NCBI GenBank assembly: GCA_014529385.2
Contig: CM043953.1
Coordinates: 92,308,842-92,372,841 of the forward strand
DNA from: Adiantum capillus-veneris
Lineage: Eukaryota > Streptophyta > Polypodiopsida > Polypodiales > Pteridaceae
DNA: 64,000 bases
Direction: 5' to 3'
In this document: piece after piece, positions 44,211 to 54,861 of the stretch
Layout of the letters: the number at the start of each line of letters is the position of its first letter
Position numbering within the stretch: position 1 is the first letter of the stretch
The notes under the pieces: generated by a model
What the model saw: the letters and a program-made list of their open reading frames with translations, nothing else
Told to the model about the DNA's origin: nothing
The model's database searches: none
Position numbers and translations under genes: made by a program

Positions 44211-44882
44211 GTCCTTGAAAACGGACGCCTTTTCATTCAATGCGGATGTCTTTTTTATGAGGTAGGCTATGCTCATTTAATATGGCTTTTGTCAGCATTG
44301 AAATTTTAAAAAATCTGAAAACTATCATTTGGTGTTGGAATTTGAAGCTTTCGACACTGCCAATGCGTTTGGAACGTCCAAAATCCTAAAAAATGTCTAT
44401 CTACTTGCCTCAATCTGACACCCGGAGAGGGAGAAATCGCCAAAAAACCCCTAAAAAAAGGAATTTGGATCGTGGTGCGCGAGGGACCGTCTGGAGAATT
44501 CAAGATGACCCTCTATGCATCGTGATCCACTTTTTTCATTTTTTGCCTCACGGCGCACGGAGGGTCATTTGGAATTTTCCAAATGCGCCCCCGCGCACCG
44601 TGAGGCAAAATCTCCTTTTTAGGGGTATTTTGACAATTTCTCCCTCTCTGGTTGTCAGATTGAGGCAAGTAGATAGATATTTTTTAAGTTTTTGGTCATT
44701 TTGAACGCATTGGTGGTATAAAAAACTTTAAATTCTAATACCAACTGATAATTTTGTGATTTTTTAAATTTCAATGATGACGAAAGCTACATTGAACAAG
44801 CGTCGTGTACTTCATGAAAACAACACACGCATTGAATGAAAAAGTGATCATTTTCAAGGATTTTGGAAAAGTTAAGTTCACA
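44211..44882. repeat. Large foldback (MITE-like) element
   Basis: About 670 bp, almost a full palindrome. TCCTTGAAAA at 44211 recurs inverted (TTTTCAAGGA) at 44873-44882. Further pairs are TCATTCAATGCG, CATTGAAATTT, ATCTACTTGCCTCAATCTGA and CCCTAAAAA. The centre (about 44545-44610) is GC-rich with GCCTCACGG(C/T)GC arms. Sequence symmetrical over such a length is typical of foldback or Mutator-like MITEs. ORFs at 44393-44704 and on the other strand are artefacts of it. Confidence 0.85.
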
Positions 44883-44955
44883 TTTCAGAGTGTTTAGTTG
44901 TCCTTTTGGACGTATGCAATAAGTGCAAGTATATTTTAACACTAGGTTGGTAACC

Positions 44956-46230
44956 TAACAGGACATAAAAGTGTCCTTTCAGGGTTTTGAAAAAAACCTC
45001 CAAAACCATAGTAGATCCACTCGTTTTGTAAAATCCTTTCATGAGGTTATAGTTCAAGGCCTACTACACATGGAAAAAATAAGAAACTTGTAAAATTTCT
45101 CATCTTTTGGTCACACCAAGCCTCCAAAGTATATGGACCAGTGCATTTTCATCAAAACAATCATTTCTTACATTTTGTTGTATAAAAATAAGATTAGGGA
45201 TTTTTGTAGGACTTGAGATAAATTCCCTAGTTAACTTCAAGTGGTTGGTGATCAGAACATGTGATTTCTTCTCACTCACTATTTTTGTTTTTCCAAAATA
45301 AATAGGTATAAAAAAGCTGAATTTTTACCATTCTGCAAACCTATCATCAAAGTTTCTATAGCCACGCTCAATACAAATAATATATGCATATTTTCTTAGT
45401 TCCCTATTGTCCTTTATGTTCATAAGGAGCCATGGAGCATGTGAAAATAATAATACATCTCTTACCAAGGGGAATCTTGGGGACAAAGATGAAGTGCTAA
45501 ATACAGCAAACATGAAAAAACTGGGTTCAACATTATGAGTTGTAGAATCCCATAGAAACTATTCAATATCTAGCCAAATTTGATCCTTATGACTAGATAT
45601 GGTTACTACCTAAATGCATGTAGTTGTCACAAGAAACTAACAATATTGAAAAAGCTATACTTGATATACTAGAATGTTTCGTTTTCTTCTATAATTGAAA
45701 AAATCAACCATCGTTGTGTACTATGCAAAATAGGGTATTAGGTGCCCCAAAACTCAAGGAATATTAGCTTTATGTTACAATATGCGACATAGAAAATAAA
45801 AAATGCATTTGGATATCATGAAATCCACCAAAAAAATCATAGAAGAGCTAAAATTGGCTAAAAAACAGGATTTGACAATTTTTGTGATTTGGTCATAACT
45901 TACAACTTTAATATTTATTTCTCCCTAGAAGCATCAAGACATGTTGAGTACTACTAAAGATAGTTCTCTAGAATTATAGACCTCACAAAAATGAATTCTA
46001 GAGTGGTATAGTTTCAAAAAGCCAAAAACAGGACCCGTTTTTTCACACAGTTTAGGTTGTGAAATGTTGTGCAAGGACAAGGTTAAAGATGGAATTGATA
46101 TTCCAAAAAAATGTCGAGTTTTTTTCAGCTCACGAGACAACTTTCTAGATAGATAGCACCTCAAAATCCATTTTGAAACTCTTGACATAATTCAAGGAAA
46201 ATGGTCACTTAACAGGACATAAAAGTGTCC
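44956..46230. repeat. 1.27-kb module bounded by direct copies of a 21-bp word
   Basis: TAACAGGACATAAAAGTGTC plus C occurs at 44956-44976 and, in the same orientation, at 46210-46230. Each copy is itself a short imperfect palindrome (GGACA...TGTCC). The DNA between is AT-rich with no gene. Confidence 0.6.
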
Positions 46231-46361
46231 CATTACAGGTGTTCACTATTGAGCTATTGGTTTGTTTATGCTTGATTAGCGTGGTGGTCGAGTGATCTCC
46301 CACTTTTGACGCTTATGCATTGACATGATGTGGGACACAGTTGAGTCTATAGTGATGGCTC

Positions 46362-46997
46362 ATGAGAGACGAAGGTTTCGATCTTCCCGACATATGCAAT
46401 GTTGGTATTGTGGTATGCAGGGCACATTAGGCGGTGTTGTTTTAGACGCATGAGACAGCATGGAGAGAGAGGCATGATGCATAGACAGTTATGACACAGA
46501 CTAGAGAGATGAGTACATATGCCAATGATGGTGATGTCACATTTATGTCTAGTCTCCACCCACGATACAAGTCTGACAGAGATGAAACTTACTCTTGATT
46601 GCTGCTAGATGATTCTGCAGCATTTCATGTCACACCATGCCGTGACTTTTTCAGCCCATCTTCTATTGGGAGTTATGGTCGTGTTCATTTGGCTGATGGT
46701 TCAGTGTATGCCATAGAGGGTGCGGGTGCAGGAGATATATGTCTATTACTAGGAGGCGGTGCATCTTATACGCTTACACATGTGTTCTATGTTCCTAGGA
46801 TTGCACAGAGTTTGATTTCAGTGACATGTTTGAGACACCGTGGCTATCAGGTACTGCTTCGAGAGCGGTCATTCGAGTTGCAGTTGGGTCACCTAGTCAT
46901 TGCTCGAGGATCTAGGTCTTCTATGGTTTACCCACTGCATGTTTATGATGTACGAGACGGTAGAGTCTCAGTTACTACACTGGCATGTGATGAGTGA
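46362..46997 (+). pseudogene. Copia-like gag knuckle and protease
   Basis: About 46375-46440 reads RRFRSSRHMQCWYCGMQGT, a damaged CX2CG knuckle. 46599-46997 is the protease: LLDDSAAFHVTPCRDFFSPS, where LDDSAAFH stands at the place of the usual LDSGA-xH active site, then GRVHLADGSVYAIEGAGAGD, THVFYVPRIAQSLISVTCL and a YPLHVYD end. This order is that of Copia proteases (DSGAs.Hmt.. / v.G.G.i / l..V.yVP...nLiSv). The GA after DS is changed to AA. It ends at a TGA at 46995. Confidence 0.75.
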
Positions 46998-47060
46998 GAG
47001 ACTAGGCGCGTCTCATTCGCGAGTGAGCTCCAGCATGCTCCAGAGACGGAGCATTTAGTT

Positions 47061-47519
47061 TTGCAGGACATGTCAGTAGACTCTGCAGGAGCCGAGGTGG
47101 AGTGGGTTTGCTCTAGTGAGTCACAACAAGAGTTATCTCATTTTATGCAGAGAGAGGTAGAGCCAGTCTGCTCCCTAGAGGCATATGAAGAGATGATTTG
47201 CGAGGACACTATTGAGCTATATATAGAGATACTATATATAGCTCAACATATATAATATCTCTATATATAGCTCAACAGACACAGGGTACCACCTATGGAT
47301 GATAGGGACATGCATGTTCCAGTCTCAGATGAGACACACCCGTATGTAATGAGTGTTCTTGATGATGCAGTGTATGCATATAGCACTGAGGAAGCCGACA
47401 GAGCCACGATTGCGCATATGTCATCAGCGTTCAGACATCTCATGTACGACCTATTAGTGTCGAGGCCCGACTTAGCAGCTGCAGTGGGAGCATTTGCAGT
47501 AGCATTGCCAGTCTAGCGA
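47061..47519 (+). other. ORFs of unknown function after the protease
   Basis: 47061-47255 and 47295-47516 are open and in part acidic (MDDRDMHVPVSDETHPYVMS). A palindromic TATATAG/GCTCAACA stretch at 47213-47275 separates them. No motif recognised. They may be remains of the 3' part of the element's polyprotein. Confidence 0.3.
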
Positions 47520-47763
47520 TGATGACTGATGCTAGCATGATGCTTCGTGGAGCATTGCAAAACATACAAAGACGTCTACAGGATTTGCATGCAGGCTCTA
47601 GTGTTGATTTTCACTCCCGCCAAGAGCCGATGCGACTACATGTAGATTGAGAGAGTGAGCCAGTGGGCGTGGGTTGAGAGAGTCTCTCACCTATCATCCT
47701 CTATATACTAGTAGATAGCTAGTAGGGTCCACTTATCGGCACAGTCACCTTTAAGTGGGAGTA

Positions 47764-48002
47764 TGTTGGGGTAAAGGCGATGTGCCTCACCTCGGGCTGG
47801 GCGCCAAGTGCCCGACCGCCCACTGACACTGACCACTCACACTAACCCTCATCTTATTCTTATGTACATATGGAGAATAAGGGGTTAGAGTGTATTGCCT
47901 CTAAGTGCTCCACCACATATTGTCTCCCTTGCACCTCATCCTCTAACGCTTGCACTCACCTCTCTCGCATGCACGCTTTGCGCACCGCACGTGCACTCTA
48001 TA
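47764..48002 (+). repeat. 3' LTR of Copia-like element
   Basis: 239 bp, TGTTGGGG...CTCTATA, where the final CA has become TA. A purine/T-rich TTTAAGTGGGAGTA precedes it. Confidence 0.85.
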
Positions 48003-48492
48003 GGAGCTATCGTAGTGGAAAGAGAGATCAAGCTACAAATGGCTCATCCTATAGACAACAACATGGATCTTGGGCCAGAAAAACTCCCACGCACTATGGC
48101 TCGGGAGGCAAAGTAGCTATGAAGAACAAATATGTAAGATTGATTAAATTACAACCTAAATCGATGATTATAAAGATTGTAGTTAATGATTTGTTGTTGT
48201 TATTGCAAACTTAGAAAAGTATCACTCTTAGTCGCCCAACCAGAGAGATGGTCAAGTTGTGGGAGTGGCATAAGGAATTTGAAACTTGGCGATGGTTGTT
48301 CGAGGACAACCACATCTCTTGCGAGCAATTGGACTTAGTGGCTGGATCACTACAAGGGGTACGTTTAAACAAATAATATTGTCTCAATTGTTTTGAGCTA
48401 TTAATATTTGTTTAATTTGGTTTGGGTTAATGTAGAGTCAGGGCAATCAAATGTGCGTGCCTGTGGAAAATGATGAAGAGGAGGAGGATTAG
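48003..48492 (+). pseudogene. Third TNPA-like gene, 3' part
   Basis: Continues 42773 after the Copia-like insertion: YRSGKRDQATNGSSYRQQHG, then THYGSGGKVAMKN, an intron, LSRPTREMVKLWEWHKEFET and CEQLDLVAGSLQG, an intron (donor GTACGT at about 48359) and GNQMCVPVENDEEEED ending at 48492. The H-x-G-S-G and RPTREM..WEWHK segments are at the places of the HTGGS and GRxPT...THxxK motifs of the Ptta/En/Spm family. The clean splicing suggests that the host gene was fairly intact when interrupted. Confidence 0.6.
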
Positions 48493-48699
48493 ATAGAAAA
48501 TTATTTCTCTAAACTCTTATAGAGTTCCAATGTGGCACAATGTATATACAACTATTTTCGTTTTATTTGTAACTTTTTTTAATAGTTGATCTTTTGCACA
48601 TTAAATTGTCAAGGTAAAGTATATTGAGTTTCAATTTTTTGTTTTTTTTTTGTATACTCTTTCAAGAAACAATTGATGTCTCATATGTTTTATGTAGGT

Positions 48700-48850
48700 C
48701 AAAAATGAAGGTGCTCATTTGGGCCACCCAAAACTAGGTGGCCAAATGAGCACCTTTAATTTTGAAAAGACGTTTAGCGGTAATCGCCACGATAATAGTG
48801 GCGACAATAGATGCGGTAATAGTCGCGGGTATATTCCGGCGTCTATTACC
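48700..48850. repeat. Hairpin and subterminal-type repeats, probable CACTA 3' region
   Basis: 48703-48762 is a hairpin: AAGGTGCTCATTTGG pairs with CCAAATGAGCACCTT (loop around CACCCAAAACTAGGTG). 48775-48850 holds alternating GGTAATCGCCAC, GTGGCGAC, GCGGTAATAGTCGC and TATTACCGCG motifs in both orientations, like CACTA subterminal arrays. No TGTAGTG terminus was found. Confidence 0.6.
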
Positions 48851-49189
48851 GCGTCTATAATGTTAAACCACTGCTCCGTCAGTTGCAGTTGTACACAATC
48901 TTTTGTCTTTCTATTTTCCCGCAAAAATGCTCGCAGTTTTCTATTTTTCCACTTATAATGGAACTTGGTGTCAATTTTTTGGTGTGTTGTCTCATGGACT
49001 TCCTTCTAGACTATCTTCATGATGGAGGCTTCAACTTCATGTGCTCTTGCAAGGAGAGCTTGGCTCTCTACTTCTTGAGTATCCTCAAGCTTGCACCAGT
49101 GCTACTTGAGTGTTTCATTCTCCCTAGTGAGCTCTCGAATCTGAGCCTCTAAGAATACCTAACATCGCAAGGAAGCTCTTGCACGTGGG
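48851..49189. other. Spacer, nothing recognised
   Basis: Short frames only (for example 48883-49152), none with a motif. Confidence 0.4.
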
Positions 49190-49745
49190 GGTTGGGGTAA
49201 CAAGTGAAGACATTGTTAGTGTGCTCCACGTCCCACTACTCAGAATCTTTGTCAAGTGTAACTTGTTGCATGAGCATTGCTACCTATAGGAGGCACAAGA
49301 TCTATAGGTGGAGAGTTACACACAATAAGTATTAGTGCATGATTTCACCCTAAATCTATAGAAATAAGTAGGGCAAGGCTCCAACACCCAAGAGATCCTA
49401 GAGGAGATATTAGTGACACGACCTTTGACGGAGAGTCGGAGTAGGCTCTATTCCAAGGTGAGGCCATAGGTTGCCAGAAGACAGGCTGGAGGGGAGGTTT
49501 TGCTGTAGGGCAAGGTTGTAGGCTACCGCGACAGGCTTGATGGGAGAGGAGGTTGGGTCTATGAGCTAATGTTCTTATAAGAACTAGGGAACTAGGCTCT
49601 TGGATCCTCCTCCCAACCTCCCTTTATATAGGCGTACTCCTAGCCCCTTGCCCTAGACGGATCCCCTGTCCACACTGCCTAGCCCGACCCTTGGTCGTAG
49701 TCCATGAATAACCTAGTTCTTAGGGTACAGGACCCTTCTCCTCAC
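49190..49745 (-). repeat. 3' LTR of chromovirus-like Gypsy element
   Basis: On the minus strand a polypurine tract (AAGGGGGGAGTAA, about 49759-49747) is followed by TGTGAGGAGAAGGG. A TATA-like CCTATATAAAGGG lies at 49620-49632 on the minus strand. The far end near 49190 is a guess; no second LTR is in the window. Confidence 0.6.
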
Positions 49746-49746
49746 A

Positions 49747-50950
49747 TTACTCCCCCCTTAAAGAGGAGTTTTCGTCCTCGAAAACAAAAGTGGGAAACTT
49801 CTTCTTAAGAACACTAATGTTTTCCCAAGTGGCGCCTTCTTCAGGTCGGTCTTTCCCCTTGATTAAGTCTTGTTGTCGTACATGATTGCGTGTACACAAC
49901 TCATGATAATCAATAACACGTTCAGGTTCATGCAGTAACATAGGAGGTTCAATGTAATCGACCAAAACCTGTTGGTCAATGACGTTGTCGTCCCCATGTA
50001 ACCGTTTGCGTAAATGGCTTACATGAAACACCGGATGAATGCGAGAGTGTGATGGTAGTAGTAGTTTGTAGGCACGATCACCAACTTGCTTAAGTATTTT
50101 GAAAGGCCCACAATATCGGGGAGATAATTTAGGTGTCGGTCCAGTTTTCAGACTTTCTAAATGGCACACGTAAAAATACTTCCTCCCCTTCTTCGAAGGT
50201 AACTTGCCGACCTTTCTCATCAGCGTATTTCTTATACCAATCTTTTGGTTGTCGGTCATTCTGACGAGCAAGCTTGACCATATCCATGTGGTCTTGGAGA
50301 AAATCCTTAACGTGTTGGAGTTTTTTGGTTGCCAACCCCACCGTAATTGGTGACCTAGGTTGAAACCTGTACATGAGTATAAAAGGACTGAAGCCTGTTG
50401 TAACATGCTTAGAACTATTGTAGGCAAACTCGAGAATAGGTAAGTATTCTTCCTAGTCTGTCTGTTTTTTGCTGACGTATGCTCTTATCATATTATCTAG
50501 CACCTGGTTAACCCGTTCTGTTTGACCATCTGTTTCTGGATGGTCAGTTGTACTGAGGTTGAGTTGTGTACCCAATCGTTTAAATACAGCTCTCCAGAAG
50601 TGGCTATTAAACTTGGGGTCATGGTCACTAACAATATTACTTGGCAACCCAAACAATTTGTATAGATTGTCCACAAATAATCTTGCTAGTTTTGGTGTCT
50701 TAACCGTTGATTTGGTCGGAATAAACTTACATAGTTTAGTCAACCTGTCTACGACCACCCATACTGAGTCATGACCTCGTATAGTGGTTGGTAATCCTAC
50801 TATAAAATCCATGGAGATACTTTCCCATTTTCCATTGGGAATTTCCAAAGGATGTAAGAGTCCTCCTGCTTTCAGGCGCTCTGCTTTGTTAACTTGACAT
50901 TTCTGGCAATGCAAGACATAAGCTTGAACAAAGCCATGTAGGCCTGGCCA
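49747..50950 (-). pseudogene. Integrase with C-terminal chromodomain-like tail
   Basis: Zinc region FYWPGLHGFVQAYV..HCQKCQ begins at about 50950. Core: SMDFIVGLP and VVVDRLTKLCKFIP (first D), NIVSDHDPKFNSHFW (second D), TDGQTERVNQVLD (E). A stop at 50451 separates it from FAYNSSKHVTTGFSPFILMY; then FEEGEEVFLRVPFRKS, a frameshift near 50130, and LSPRYCGPFKILKQVGDRAY (GPY/F module). The tail HVSHLRKRLHG...RPEEGATWENISVLKKKFP resembles the end of chromoviral integrases, where a chromodomain binds histone marks. The typical VKW of the chromodomain core is absent. Confidence 0.85.
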
Positions 50951-50959
50951 GTAAAATTG

Positions 50960-51740
50960 TCATCGTGTGAGAGAATAAGTTTTTCTAATCCCCGTGTGCC
51001 CTGCACTTGGCCTGTCATGACATTCATAAAGAATTTGGCGCCGAATGTCTGTGTCCTTCGGTACACAAACTCTCCCCTTGTGGAGTAGGTACCCATTGTC
51101 GATGGTAAAATGCTTCCATCGTTGTAGTTCATCACTTGATAAAAGTGAACTAGGTGCGGAGGTTAACTGTGCACTACCTGCATTGGAATGAGAAGGATAC
51201 CTCTTTTGAACATGGCTCCACACTTTGGAATATGTTTCATCTTGCTCATATTTTCCCTTGAGAGATGCTAAAAATTCACTACGAAGTTCCGTGAACAAGA
51301 GAGAATTGATCTCTGGCATTCGACTGAGAGCGTCTGCCACTATATTGTATCGGCCTTTGCGATACCTTAACTTGGCGTCATATTCCTGAAGGATCTCAGC
51401 CCATGTGGATTCTCGACCCTTTAAATATGTTTTTTGTGTAAACCATTTGATGCTTTCATGGTCAAACACAATCTCGATTTGAGCACCATACAAATAGTGA
51501 CGCCATGTCTTTAAGGCAGACACTATTGCATAGAGTTCACGTTCATAAGCAGAATAATTCTGTTGAGCTGCATCCAGCTTCTTACTTTCAAATGCAATTG
51601 GTCGTCCGTCTTGTAACAGGACTGCTCCAATAGCAGGGTCACTGGCATCGGATGGTTTCAGAGGATCTACAATAGCCAGTATAGCAGCTGTAGCTAATGC
51701 ATCTTTGAGTGTTTCAAAACTCTGCTGTTGAACGGAAGCC
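50960..51740 (-). pseudogene. RNase H and integrase zinc domain
   Basis: RNase H: SDASDPAIGAVLLQDG with the first catalytic aspartate, SAYERELYAIVSALKTWRHY with the glutamate, IVFDHESIKWF, and RKGRYNIVADALSR. The next segment has the zinc-binding histidines in ECHDRPSAGHTGIRKT. A stop separates it from RT at about 51743. Confidence 0.85.
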
Positions 51741-51742
51741 CA

Positions 51743-52215
51743 CTAAAAAGCCTTACCTTTGCCTTTTAGTTGGTCCGTCATAGGTACAGCAAGGTGAGCA
51801 TAGTTTTTAACGAACCGTCGGTAAAAAATTGCGAAGCCTAAAAAGATCTGTAATTCTTCCATATTTTTAAGAGGTGGCCATTTCCGGATGGTATCCACTT
51901 TGGATTGATCCATGTATAGGCCACTAGCTGAAATGACATGCCCTAAATGATGAATTTCTTCCTTGAGAAAATCACATTTAGATTCCTTAGCATATAACTT
52001 GTTTGCACGTAACAACTCAAACACTTGCCTGAGATGTTGTAAGTGCTCTTCTTCAAAAGCACTATAAACTAGAATGTCATCGAGGAACACAATGAAAAAT
52101 TTGCCCAAATATGGTTTCAAGACACTATCCATAAGTGTCATGAATGTCGCGGGCGCAATGGTTAACCCAAAGGGCATCACCAAAAACTCGCAATGTCCAA
52201 ACCGTGTTTGGAATG
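51743..52215 (-). pseudogene. Reverse transcriptase, C-terminal two thirds
   Basis: Starts in the palm at TAFQTRFGHCEFLVMPFGL, then IAPATFMTLMDSVLKP, catalytic FIVFLDDILVYS, CDFLKEEIHHLGHVISASGL and LGFAIFYRRFVKNYAHLAVP. The N-terminal fingers were displaced by the insertion of the Gypsy element at 52216. Confidence 0.9.
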
Positions 52216-52460
52216 CAGTGTGCGCTCATTGCCACACTGTCGAAGCAAGGGACTTGCCGATACACCGTGTGCGAGCCACAAATGGCCCAAGCACACAACA
52301 AGACTAATCTAGCAATCTCAAGAGAGCAAAGGGTGTGTCACTCACTACTCTACGCTCGCCTTCGTGGTGGATTCCTCGCCGCGATGAAGAAGAAGCTGCA
52401 GTGGTGCCGCGCTCAACCGCTTCGCCGCCGTCGTGCCTTCGTAATGCTCGATCGCACACA

Positions 52461-52502
<42 letters not shown>

Positions 52503-52818
52503 TACACACACACACAAGGAGGTGAAGAAGAAGAAGATGGAGATGGAGATGGAGCAAGAGCACTCTTCTATTGCACAAATGAGAGAATAAGTGAATTTTA
52601 GGTTTAGTTGGCTTTTATATGAGCTCACCCCATTCACACTTGGGCACCCATGCTTAGCCCACTAATCCCTTGAATGTCCCGGTTAGAGTGCGCCTCTCAT
52701 CGGCGATCACTCTTACCCTTTTCCTATTGGACCAACAAGCCCGATACCTGACTCTACCAAATACATAATACACGTCCGTCGTAGGTGATGGGGTGTCCGT
52801 GAGCCGTGAGGGTTAACA
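52216..52818 (-). repeat. 3' LTR of long Gypsy element
   Basis: Minus strand: polypurine tract GGAAGGGGGGCA, then TGTTAACCCTCACGG from 52818. A TATA-like CATATAAAAGCC lies near 52615. A GA/TG microsatellite lies at 52467-52518. Its end near 52216 directly abuts the RT of the older Gypsy element. The other LTR lies beyond 64000. Confidence 0.7.
52467..52518. repeat. (CT)n(CA)n microsatellite
   Basis: CT units 52467-52499, then CACATACACACA to about 52518. Confidence 0.95.
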
Positions 52819-54191
52819 TGCCCCCCTTCCTGATGTAGATTCCTTCCTCGGAAGCTATTGAGTTGAAGCTCGTTCGTCGAGGTGGAAGAGCATTTGAGAT
52901 GAATGTCCTTAGCCTTCTTCAGTCACTACAAAATCAAACAACATTGGCACAGTAATTGCATTCTCATAAGTGATTAAAAAGCATATGCAGTTTTAGGTAG
53001 AAAAATTGATTGGTAAAAGAATTTCAAACAATTTGTCAGTCATGAACATTAAATTGCAATGTAATCAAATGCATAAACAGATGTAAAGGTAAAAAATTAA
53101 ACAAGTCTCGAGTCGCTAATTTGACGGTTGAAAGGCACTAGAGATCGAATATTAATACCATGGGTAAGCTTCTTAATTTTCTCTGGTCAATTAAGTTGTT
53201 TAATTGCGAGAGCCAAGTATTTCATGTTCGAGGGCTGACTAGAGGCTATACTTAGAGGACCTTGTAGTTAAGCTACGATAAAAGGAATTTCTCATGAAAT
53301 CATCGCCTGATTGATTACCTTTTCTTTGACCCCCCAAAGTGTTTTCACAGTGATTCAATTTGATGTGTGTGATTATTTTGTATGCCTTGGGTTTTTTGCT
53401 TTTCAAGGAAAAGCTCCCATACTGGGAACCTCTAGGGCTCTAGTACCATAGGCAATACATGTGAGTGAAGTACCAAATCAAGCTGAGATTTCTCTTCCAG
53501 CTTAAGATTTTAAAGTGTGGCACTTTGATTTTTTGTTTTTTCATTTTCAGCATTTTAATTTTGTAACTTTGGGGGGTCATATAACACTGATACACCTCCC
53601 CAGGCTCATCACACTAGTTAACTCCCTTTATAATACTTAAGCTAAAGGTCAATAGGGTCAAGCCCACTAGAAAGCCCTAGTACATTTCACACAATGCTAC
53701 CTAAATCGGATTAAGAACCTAAGTAACCATTGATTATTAGGAAGGCATTCCCCATGGTATTAAGAGAAGATTTCTAACACCTAACTTGGTCAAACTAGTT
53801 TGTCAGACTGCTTGATTTTTAAACCTAGACAAGTGATTATGACAAAAAATTACATTGAATTAAATGTTTGATACTAAGCAAATGCGGTGAATATTAGGCT
53901 ACCAATCACAATTAAAGCAGACAATCATAGATGCAAAAAAGATAAGGGGCAACGCTAATGGACAAGAAACACCTGTTTGTGTCGATGGTCGCGCTTGATT
54001 TGAAGAGTGAGTCGAGATAAAGATTCCATGAAGGTCCAAATCCTACCAATAGAAACACGCTCGTGTACACACTAGGAAACAAAAGGAATACCTCCAGGAG
54101 GCACATTAGTGGAAAAAGGTACCAACACTTATTGAACACAACAAAAAACATAAGGAACCCTAACCTAATTATTTGCACTCCCCCTAGAGAG
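52819..54191. other. 3' non-coding region of long Gypsy element
   Basis: No credible gene. A hydrophobic frame 53912-54178 (minus) lacks a clear start context and other support. A CACTACAAAA word at 52925 is probably chance. Confidence 0.5.
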
Positions 54192-54612
54192 TCAAGGGAA
54201 TAGGATATTGTAGAGGTTGGTGGGAAACCCTAAGGCTAAACCCCTATCCTCGTCGTCAAGATAAACAAAGTCATCATCCATGAGACCATATGTGCCATCC
54301 GTGTAGTCGTGTAAATTTTCTTCTTCATCATAGGTGCCCATGTTTACTAAGAAGGTCACCAGACGCCTATAGTCATCTTGGTCAAAAGGGTAGGCTTGTG
54401 CAATGGGAGAAATGCTCTGTACTAAGTATGGATCAGACGTGGTCAAGAGACGTATCAGCCATTCTAACTCCTCGAAATTCCTCTCACATGCTAGCGTACC
54501 TATCAAATCCCATTCACATGCAAGCACTGGAAAGACCATGTGAAATATTTGTGAAAAGTAACGAGGGTACCTCTCACCCAAGGCAGGAGTGGATGACTCT
54601 AGCGTACTAGCC
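54192..54612 (-). CDS. ORF of unknown function in 3' part of long Gypsy element
   Basis: The likely start is MASTLESSTPALGERYPRYF at 54612. About 140 residues, acidic C-terminal half (DDDFVYLDDEDRG), segments HMVFPVLACEWDLIGTLACE and LVTFLVNMGTYDEEEN. The frame is intact although other parts of the element have breaks. It lies between the second protease-like ORF and the LTR, same strand. No family recognised. It could be a captured gene or a late structural protein. Confidence 0.45.
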
Positions 54613-54861
54613 ATATCTGTACACGCAAATAGATTATGGTTAGAGTGCAAATATTACAAGGGTCGTGTTCTTGTGCATAATTTGGTTTTATGATTTTGTG
54701 TTATGGCTCTTGCTCTTTTACTTTTTTATCTTGTTTTTGTGAGTATAAGGCTTTATATATACATTCCCTAAGATTGTAGATTAAGGGGTCAGGGGGAAAG
54801 GTTGAGAGGGAAGCAAGTGAATAATGGATGTCCACAAACACTACCCCCTTCCTTGGGTAGA

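Larger units (their letters stand above)
42774..48002 (+). mobile_element. Decayed Copia-like element with protease but no RT or integrase
   Basis: The LTRs 42774-43002 and 47764-48002 both begin TGTTGGGGTAAAG and share most of their length. A primer site TGGTATTAGAG lies at 43005, three bases after the 5' LTR. Flanks AGAGC and GGAGC are a near-perfect 5-bp target duplication. Inside there are a decayed gag knuckle and a Copia-type protease; no RT, RNase H or integrase was seen. About 3 kb of the interior (43200-46250) is non-coding and includes a foldback. Confidence 0.75.
49190..52215 (-). mobile_element. Chromovirus-like Ty3/Gypsy element, 3' part
   Basis: Minus strand: RT from the middle of the palm, RNase H, integrase, a chromodomain-like tail, polypurine tract and LTR. 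Upstream parts are cut off at about 52215 by the LTR of the next Gypsy element. Few stops and frameshifts are present. Confidence 0.85.

Noticed and set aside
52920-52940. CACTACAAAA word as the left end of a CACTA element
   Set aside because: No subterminal repeats or transposase follow; it lies in the 3' region of a Gypsy element. The similar word at 38283 is within the transposase-like gene of copy B.
53912-54178. Hydrophobic minus-strand ORF as an env-like gene
   Set aside because: AT-rich region, no signal peptide plus ectodomain layout, no support from neighbours.
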